Of a DNA stretch of 64,000 nucleotides, positions 57,422 through 64,000 are shown piece after piece. The notes below the pieces were generated by a model that saw only the letters and a program-made list of their open reading frames with translations, was not told where the DNA came from and ran no database searches. This DNA comes from Siderastrea siderea (Eukaryota > Cnidaria > Anthozoa > Scleractinia > Rhizangiidae). Position numbers and translations under genes: made by a program. Each line of letters starts with the position of its first letter. Position 1 is the first letter of the stretch. The stretch is taken from assembly GCA_964030785.1 (NCBI GenBank), contig OZ034967.1, positions 50,975,533 to 51,039,532 of the forward strand, in the 5' to 3' direction.

Positions 57422-57854
57422 TGCTTGGCCACTATTCCTACCAAATCAATGCTACGGATTTCAACTGTGCAAAATCCAATATTACAACTAGTTTGCACTT
57501 CTATTATTAGGTGCAGTGCAATACAAATATAAATGACAAATAAATTAAAAGATGACATTAACAATAAATAACATTCCAAAACTACCGTATTTTGTACAAG
57601 TTGAAGAAGAAAACTCTCGAACAGTATTCTGGTCTACAAAAGAAGCTTGATAAGTTGAACCTGGCTAACTTAAGCTCTCAAAGCTTCCTTTACTTCACTC
57701 TGCTGGAGTAATTTAAACCTCATTAACTGAAACTTTGGACAAAAGATCAGACCAGTTTTGCATTCCCCTAGATGAAGTCATCTTTAGATTGTCTGAGGTT
57801 GTCTGCTTTCTCTCCAAGAGGAAGGCAGGGGAAGGGTTAGAGAGCGTACAACTT

Positions 57855-58063
57855 TAGCCCTTTCACTCCCAGAGTCAGTTATGGAGACTTTAGGGTGATT
57901 CTAACTTTTGAGTATGTGGATGAAATCCTACAGTGTGGCCATTCAAATGACACTTCTTGAGCAGTACTGTCATATGGTACTATTTAAATCTTATTTTACA
58001 AAATAAAGTTTGGGTTTTGTCATTGACCTTTGATTTTAGGCACTCTTGGGAGTGAAATGGTTA
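57855..58063. mobile_element. MITE with cctttcactccc ends
   Basis: Left ccctttcactcccagagt, right tcttgggagtgaaatggtt. The interior ttgagtatgtggatgaaatc and gtggccattcaaatgacac is the single-copy form of the unit amplified at 23908-24330. Confidence 0.65.
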
Positions 58064-59107
58064 GACCATCTGGGACTTTGCAGGTTAGTGTTACCGATCA
58101 TGGTTTCTACTAAATTTACAATAGTTTTTTTGCCTTGGAGTATATGTTTTGAAATCAAAAATATTACATACTGCATACTACACCATCTTTTCAACATATG
58201 ACCAAAGATTACCTTTACATTGGTTTTGGAGCAAGTCAGCTGTCAGCTGTCACCACAGCAATCATAGGAAAAGTAATAACAACCTTTCATTAAATGTTGA
58301 TAATTTCAAAAATTAGACGCATGATAACAGAACTTTCAGACTTCAAAGATGCAACCTACACAACTTGTGGGTGAACTTAGAAAAAAAAACCATAAAACTG
58401 TTTTCAAGTTCATTATGAACCAGTTTCTGTGGGTTGATTTTTCTTCTTTCCAGTCCAAATTTTTCTTCAATATCTTAAAAAAAAAAAGACATTAAAACTT
58501 TCTCTTTTTGATAAGTAAAAAGGAAACTGAAGCTCACCCTTCCATGTAAGATTTCAATTTCAAAAGATTCACTTCAAGGTCAAGAAACTGTTGTGAGATA
58601 TTAACAACTAAGTTTTTTGTCCATCCAGTGTATTTGTCAGTATGTGTCTAAGGGTGATTTAGATGGTGCATCTTGCATAAGACTGTTGCATACAACTTTT
58701 GTTGTATCCACTGCTTGCATCATTGAGAAAAGTGTAAAAAACTCACACCATTTGTCACTGCCTCTTCCTACGTTTGTGTAGTTCTAGAAAAATCCATACC
58801 CACCCCATGAAAGGTCACTGGAAATTCCTTAGGGGAGGGGGTCTTAAAAGCCAAAATTTTAGAAGCAAAGTATGAAGATAAACTGGAATTTCTTGGGGGA
58901 AGCGGGAAGCAAAGCAAGCAAACTTTCCATGGGGAGAGCATGAATATTTCCTGGAACTGCCCATTGTCGTAAGGTTTTGAAACCTGTGTGCAGCTTTGAT
59001 TTACACAAAACAACTAGTATCTTAGTCTATTCGCCAGCAAGTCATGCAACAAAGATTTACCATTCAAATCACTTGTAATAGTGCAAATTTCTGAGAGTGC
59101 CTGTATC

Positions 59108-60124
59108 TTACAAGTCCTTTGGTGGCAAGTCACTGTCAACATCGCTGGGGTATGGTACAAAAAACATCCAACCTTGGCTTTTCTTCCTTAGGACCAAGCT
59201 GTTGAATCGAAACTTCTTCCTTTTGAAAATGCTGACATGGAAGATTCGAAGAAGCTCCTGAAAGGAAGAGATATTGGAGAGAGTGTCGTAGAAATCAACA
59301 ATGGACATGTCCGCGAGAAGGAGCAAAGTTTGAAAACCAAACAAAGCGCCAATGAAACATGTAATTCCCGCAGCAGGTGCAAAGAGAATGGAATACTCTT
59401 GCAACACCTCGCAAACTTCAGGGACAACTGCATTGTCCAAATCTTGAAAACCAGCTACACCTGATGCTCGCAGGGCACTAATTTGAGGCAGGAAGATCAT
59501 GATGTCTTTGACTTTCTTCACAGCAAGGAAAGAGAAGCAATTCACGAAGGGAAAGTAGGCGAGATAGCATGCATACACCAACCCGAAAAACGCATAACAC
59601 AGGAAAGTATAATAGTAAACGTAATTTCGTCGCCCGATGCAGTTGTTTGTGAAAGGACAATGGTGGCACATCATCTCTACACATGTATGGCACCAGCTGC
59701 AATGGTGCGTCCCAGCGCTTCGAACACGCTTGCACTTTATACAAATCCCATAACTTTTCACGTAAAGTCTGTCTCGAATGAACTCATCTTGATGTTGTGG
59801 ATATCCCGGGCAGGTGAAGACGGTCATATAGTAGTTAAAAACAGCGTTGGCCATCATGTAGTGGGTGATGAAGATGTGAACCCACCCTAGCAACGAAGAA
59901 TACGGCTTGTCGGGCACATGAGCGTGCAGGTAAACACTGTAGAACAGCCACATCAGCGTGGGGAAAATAAAGCTGACAGGCACGAGTTGAACGTAGCTGA
60001 TCACGGCTCTCGATGGCAGCAAGGTTCGGAGCTTGGGAAAGAGCCTCGGGAGGATCTGAAATACAAATGCACCGATAATAACGACTGCAATAGCAACGCT
60101 GAAACACACAACAATAACCGCCAT
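59108..60124 (-). CDS. DHHC-family palmitoyltransferase paralogue with CHHC motif
   Basis: A single 338-residue ORF with no intron. Hydrophobic segments lie near residues 3-27, 42-66, 82-104, 168-197 and 245-275. The cysteine-rich domain (about 121-171) lies between membrane segments as in zDHHC S-acyltransferases, and the zinc ligands C128, C131, H141, C142, C145, C148, H155 and C162 are present. The active-site motif is M-C-H-H-C-P-F-T-N-N-C: Cys153 replaces the usual Asp, and the acyl-accepting Cys156 is kept (codon tgc at 59668-59666). A CPGYP segment precedes the domain. It is closest by eye to ZDHHC16-like proteins, but assignment is uncertain. It is divergent from and paralogous to the gene at 60465. 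The absence of introns beside intron-rich genes suggests retroposed origin. Loss of the Asp may lower or change activity. Confidence 0.9.
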   Translation of the reverse strand: MAVIVVCFSVAIAVVIIGAFVFQILPRLFPKLRTLLPSRAVISYVQLVPVSFIFPTLMWLFYSVYLHAHVPDKPYSSLLGWVHIFITHYMMANAVFNYYMTVFTCPGYPQHQDEFIRDRLYVKSYGICIKCKRVRSAGTHHCSWCHTCVEMMCHHCPFTNNCIGRRNYVYYYTFLCYAFFGLVYACYLAYFPFVNCFSFLAVKKVKDIMIFLPQISALRASGVAGFQDLDNAVVPEVCEVLQEYSILFAPAAGITCFIGALFGFQTLLLLADMSIVDFYDTLSNISSFQELLRIFHVSIFKRKKFRFNSLVLRKKSQGWMFFVPYPSDVDSDLPPKDL

Positions 60125-60464
60125 CTTGAGAGCCGCTCTGAAAGTGACCAGGAAATTACGTCGGCTCCAGGACCTCTCCAGATAGGGCAGACTTGGGGGA
60201 CTCCGGAGGGGTCTCCGGAGAGGGGGGCTAGAGGACTTGAGAGCGGTGACGAAAGAGCTGAATAAAGGGTGAGGTCCAGGAAGCAGGATTAATCAGAAAA
60301 CAGGAAAGGAAACAGAATGATGGTAGAGGTGGGAATAAAGGGAACAGAATACGGAAGAAAATCCATGGCAGGTTACAGAAAGTGCAAGTTGTTCGTCTCA
60401 CCCCTCCCTGAAGAAAATGACTCTGCAGCCTGCACTCTGTTCCCAGTCTCTGTTAGGTTTTAAG
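60125..60464. promoter_or_regulatory. Shared divergent promoter of the two DHHC-like genes
   Basis: 340 bases separate the two likely start codons. The stretch is purine-rich (ggagaggggggctagaggac at about 60217) and has no clear TATA box. Both transcripts must start here, so joint regulation is plausible. Confidence 0.5.
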
Positions 60465-61403
60465 ATGGCGTTTGTGTGGGTCATAATTCTATCGGTCGGT
60501 CTCATCCAAGGCGCTTTTATCATCAGTAGCTTGCAAACTCTATTCCCTCGAGGCTCAAGGAAAACCTGGCTTTATAGACTTCTCAAAGGAGTGCAAATCA
60601 CTCCTGTATTGTTTATATTTGCTTCTGCAATTTGGTTTTTCTTCATGGTGATCTTGCCCATCGAGGTTGCTAGACCCTACTCGTCGCTCAAAGGCATTTG
60701 TTATGCTTTCATCGCGAGCTATCTTTGGCTTAACATGGTATTTAACTACTTAGCTGCAATGATTGTTTCCCCGGGTTATCCAGAAACACGCCAAGAACTT
60801 GAAGAAGACACAGACATTCATATTGCATCACTGAAATTCTGTGGCAAGTGCTCTCGTGTTAGAGACAAAGGGACACATCACTGCAGTTCATGCAACTCGT
60901 GTGTGATGTTGATGTCACACCATTGCCCCTTTACAAACAACTGTGTTGGCTTGAACAACTTTGCTTATTTCTACTTATTCCTGCTGCATTGTTCGTTGGG
61001 ACTCGTTTTTGCTGCACACTGTACGTACACCCCATTTATGGTCTGCATGATGAACTACAGAACACCTTCACCGTCATACACACCTGAAGTGTGCAAAGAA
61101 CTTGGTGACTACGCTGTCATGTTTCTGGTCGTCATCTTTGTGCTGCTGTTTATCATTATCATGTTTTGCTTTCACACTTTTCTTCTATTCGTTGACATGT
61201 CCATGATTGACTTTCTAAAACTCTGTCAGAAGTTAACATGTAAAGAATGGATGAAAGGCATTTTATTGGAGAGGGGCTTCCGAAGGAAGAAACTGCTTTT
61301 GAGGAAGCTCTTGTTTTACAGAAGGGAAAGATGGTGGAAGTTTCTAATCCCGACTTTCAATGAAATACCTGAACTTCTTCCTCCGGATGAATTCATGGTG
61401 TAA
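60465..61403 (+). CDS. DHHC-family palmitoyltransferase paralogue with SHHC motif
   Basis: Intronless, 312 residues from the ATG at 60465. An upstream in-frame ATG at 60417 would add 16, but MAFVWVI aligns with the MAVIVVC start of the minus-strand paralogue, so I chose 60465. Same architecture: N-terminal hydrophobic helices, SPGYP, then CGKCSRVRDKGTHHCSSC and M-S-H-H-C-P-F-T-N-N-C. Ser replaces the DHHC Asp (codon tca at 60915-60917), while the acyl Cys and zinc ligands are kept. Two C-terminal hydrophobic segments follow (YFYLFLLHCSLGLVFA and VVIFVLLFIIIMFCF), then a basic tail (RRKKLLLRKLLFYRRERW) and an acidic end. Likely a membrane S-acyltransferase or inactive relative. Confidence 0.9.
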   Translation: MAFVWVIILSVGLIQGAFIISSLQTLFPRGSRKTWLYRLLKGVQITPVLFIFASAIWFFFMVILPIEVARPYSSLKGICYAFIASYLWLNMVFNYLAAMIVSPGYPETRQELEEDTDIHIASLKFCGKCSRVRDKGTHHCSSCNSCVMLMSHHCPFTNNCVGLNNFAYFYLFLLHCSLGLVFAAHCTYTPFMVCMMNYRTPSPSYTPEVCKELGDYAVMFLVVIFVLLFIIIMFCFHTFLLFVDMSMIDFLKLCQKLTCKEWMKGILLERGFRRKKLLLRKLLFYRRERWWKFLIPTFNEIPELLPPDEFMV

Positions 61404-61936
61404 AACAAAAACAAGTCACACTGAGAAATATGATATCTGGTCACTTCAGTGGAAAGTCCATTTGATATAAGTAGCTGCAAGTCAACTCAATACCACCTTA
61501 AGTCAATTCCCAATGCAGCCCAAGCTGATTGCATACAGAACTGAAGTCATTGTAAGTGCCCAGGTTCTTTGTCCACTAGGGGAGTTATAAACAAATGACA
61601 GTTGAAAAGAGAGAAGATTTGTTTGATTGAAAACATCCAGAACACAACATTGCTAATAACTCTTGGGTCTTGTGAATGACATTGCAAGTTTCATCGCTGG
61701 TTGCAATCCAGTTATATTTTGTTAACTTGAGTTTTCCTAAAAACTTTCAAACCTTACACACAAAATGGTTCACACAAGAAGAGACAAGTTAATAATTTTG
61801 TGGTGTGTAAGAACATTTTGATGTTGTTTGCAGTCTTAAGCTTTATGCACAGAGCAACCACCTTAACTGATCAGTACCCTTAGAAAACAAAACTGGTCTA
61901 GCTTGGGAATTTTGTTAGAAATTTTTCTCAAGTTAA

Positions 61937-62196
61937 GGATGGTGCCTCCTAATAGAGATGTATTTTTGCAAAGGTTATGACTATTGGGAAAAGTGGATCT
62001 TAGCAAGGGTTATCAGAATCCAAAAGGAACTCCCAATTTTCTTTTTGGATTCTGATAGCACTTGCTAAGATGTGCTTTTCCACATAGTTATAAACCACAC
62101 AAAAATATTGTTGTATTAGGGGGCAAATTCCTTAAGATACCTCAATATCCCGAGATGCGCAGAACGTATGTGCAGTGACAAAAGGAGGCACCATCC
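61937..62196. mobile_element. MITE ggatggtgcctcc with TTAA target
   Basis: The ends ggatggtgcctcc and ggaggcaccatcc are exact inverses. TTAA flanks at 61933-61936 and 62197-62200. The interior matches the truncated copy at 11560-11777. Confidence 0.85.
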
Positions 62197-62574
62197 TTAA
62201 ATTGAGCCCAATTTGATTTGTGACCAGGGTAGCTCCAGTTGGAGTTACACTTATTAGTGTACTGTGAACGACTCCTTGTAATTTTGTAACAAGTCATAAC
62301 ATTCAAGGAATAAACTCTGTTTTGGTTGTTCAAAGGACTGAGTCCTGTTTTGTTGGTGATGTCGTTGCTGTTTCCTTTTTCTTTCATGTAAGATCTCTTG
62401 GAAAAGTACAGAAATGTTTTGGTTAAATTAACAAACATAACTGATCTGACAGATTCCCACACACTAATAAGCCCCATATTTAACCTTCTAAAGTGGGCTT
62501 TTTGTGATAAAGAGCCCCTTTCATTGTAGATTCCACTTACCTGACAAGCATCCCTTTCAAAACATGGTAAGGTA

Positions 62575-62875
62575 ACTAAAGGTAAAGTCGCACAGGAGCC
62601 AAGGAGGCCCGCGCAAGTCAGAGCTTAACCCAGTTTCTGTAGGATGAAGCAACTGAGAGTGTTGCTACTCCCCCCCCCCCCCAGATGGATTGCTAGTCCA
62701 TCGCAGGTTACCCCCCAGCAGGGTTACCGCCGGGACCCATTTATTAACCTGGGTGGAGAGAGACAATGTGGGGTAAAGTTTCTTGTCTAAGGAAACAACA
62801 CAATGGCAGGGACTGGGCATCGAACCACCAACATTCAGATCTGAAGTCCAACACGGTAACCACTACACCACCTTT
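62575..62875 (-). repeat. Full tRNA-headed SINE, minus strand
   Basis: Read on the minus strand: ggtggtgtagtggttaccgt (A box), ggtggttcgatgcccagtc (B box), then ttagacaagaaactttaccc, cattgtctctctccaccc and tgcgatggactagcaatcc. This is the best-preserved head of the family at 4616-4860 and 8425-8693. A C-run at about 62671-62682 interrupts the body. Confidence 0.8.
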
Positions 62876-63013
62876 CAAAAGATATTGAGGAAAGAAAAGT
62901 ACAGTCAAGTGATGTAGTACTTTCCTCATCTGAACAGTGGGGAATTTTTCATTTAAAACCAATAACTATTAGTACAAAGTAGGTACTGAAGTTTGCTGGA
63001 TCACCTTGGTACA

Positions 63014-63490
63014 GTGGAACCTCTATTTAATGAAGTGCCAAGGGACTGGGGAAATTGGTTTGTTATATCAAGGGTTCGTTATATCAAGGTTCTCTTCTAG
63101 GGCTGCAACAATACACTGATGCATCGGCGAACCACGATATTTTTTCCAAAAATACGACTATCAATATTTAAATACTGAAATCGCGATATTACGATACAAT
63201 AAAATATGCTACATCAACAAAACTTATTTGGTAAATTACTGTCTTTAATATTCCTTACCCAAGCCCTACATTTTAGCCCTTGTAAGGTAATTTGATGTTG
63301 TGTTATTACTGTGTTAAATTTATTATTATGGAAATAAATTATTTAAAAGTAGTGTAAGTTGTTGGTAACTAGTTTTGTCGTGCAGCTAATGTATCAGTAT
63401 CATGTATCGTATCGTGGCCCTTGTATCGAGATATTATCGTATCGTGGGAAAATGTATCAATGCAGCCTATTCTTTTCCATACATTACAAA

Positions 63491-63527
<37 letters not shown>

Positions 63528-63800
63528 CAATTCTTTATACAGATGGCCTATATCACGCAAGGTGGTTTTCGATAGGGCACTGTGAAAATATAACAAGATA
63601 AAATTTAACTAAAATACTAAAATGCTGATATTGAAATATTAGAAAAGAATTAAGAGGGATTAAACACCTAAGTTCTACTTAAAAGTTGAAGAAAATGGAA
63701 AGCTATTTACACCATTTACACTATTATTGAGCTGAAAAATATCATTCAGTATACCGAGGACTTTGTCATGTAGAGGTTCGTTAAATCAAGGTTCTACTGT
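63014..63800. mobile_element. pogo/mariner-like MITE with a nested insertion
   Basis: Left end acagtggaacctctatttaa and right end aaatcaaggttctactgta are inverted, with internal ttatatcaagggttcgtta repeats. Between about 63098 and 63468 a second element starts agggctgcaacaatac and ends caatgcagcct, with paired atcgtatcgtgg words. Target duplications are not clear for either. Confidence 0.55.
63489..63526. repeat. (AAT)n microsatellite
   Basis: About 12 taa units near the right end of the MITE at 63014-63800. The Asn or Tyr runs in the overlapping ORFs are artefacts. Confidence 0.95.
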
Positions 63801-64000
63801 AGGAGTTTGGACTGCTACTGATTTTCACACTGAGAAAAATAAATGCTTTATATAAATGTAGCAAATGAATTGGCTGGCAAAAACATTGGTCAGTATTATA
63901 GACATTAGATCATATACCCGGGATCGTATATATATGCTGGAAAACCTAGTTCGACCAAGTAGTTTGTTCTTCCATCTAATTGTTCATAGCACACTTTATG

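Larger units (their letters stand above)
54447..59107. other. Intergenic region between the NHL pseudogene and the DHHC pair
   Basis: It contains MITEs at 55475-55695, 56719-56934, 56988-57421 and 57855-58063. 58100-59107 is presumably the 3' UTR of the minus-strand DHHC gene. A minus-strand ORF from 54621 runs through the intron upstream of the B-box remnant and is not supported as coding. No further gene was recognised. Confidence 0.55.
61404..64000. other. Downstream intergenic region with MITEs and a SINE
   Basis: 3' UTR of the plus-strand DHHC gene, then repeats at 61937-62196, 62575-62875 and 63014-63800. From 63800 to the window end I see only AT-rich sequence. Confidence 0.55.

Overview
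The window looks like nuclear DNA of an invertebrate animal, most likely an anthozoan cnidarian such as a stony coral. This is an inference. It rests on the compact intron-rich genes with animal orthologues (PITRM1, a HUNK-type kinase, YRDC), the AT-rich introns, and the very dense population of short inverted-repeat elements (MITEs) and tRNA-headed SINEs. No bacterial or viral gene organisation is seen.

Layout. (1) 79-15912 (+): the last 19 exons of a PITRM1-type presequence protease; the gene enters from the left edge. (2) 15913-19028: convergent intergenic DNA with repeats. (3) 19029-27692 (-): a three-exon secreted gamma-glutamyltransferase-family protein with a long acidic insertion and serine where the catalytic threonine is expected. 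(4) 28247-38911 (+): a complete nine-exon SNF1/AMPK-related kinase of the HUNK type, head-to-head with gene 3 across about 550 bases. (5) 38912-42619: repeat-rich intergenic DNA. (6) 42620-50338 (+): YRDC, five exons, with one GC-AG intron and a 2.9-kb foldback-like element in intron 3. (7) 50339-53461: intergenic DNA holding a three-deep nest of transposon insertions. (8) 53462-54446 (-): a broken TRIM/NHL-repeat gene. (9) 54447-59107: MITE-rich intergenic DNA. (10) 59108-60124 (-) and 60465-61403 (+): two intronless, divergently transcribed DHHC-family palmitoyltransferase paralogues in which the DHHC aspartate is Cys in one and Ser in the other. (11) 61404-64000: MITEs and a SINE.

The genes do not form one pathway. 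PITRM1 (mitochondrial peptide clearance) and YRDC (tRNA t6A synthesis) are housekeeping genes. The kinase is a signalling protein, the GGT-like protein is secreted, and the DHHC pair are membrane enzymes. The gene models were built by hand from splice signals and codon phase. The HUNK-like, GGT-like and YRDC models each close in frame from ATG to stop (956, 872 and 234 residues), which supports them strongly. The most unusual items are the CHHC/SHHC palmitoyltransferase pair, the Ser-for-Thr GGT-like protein, and several long inverted-repeat elements with clear target-site duplications.
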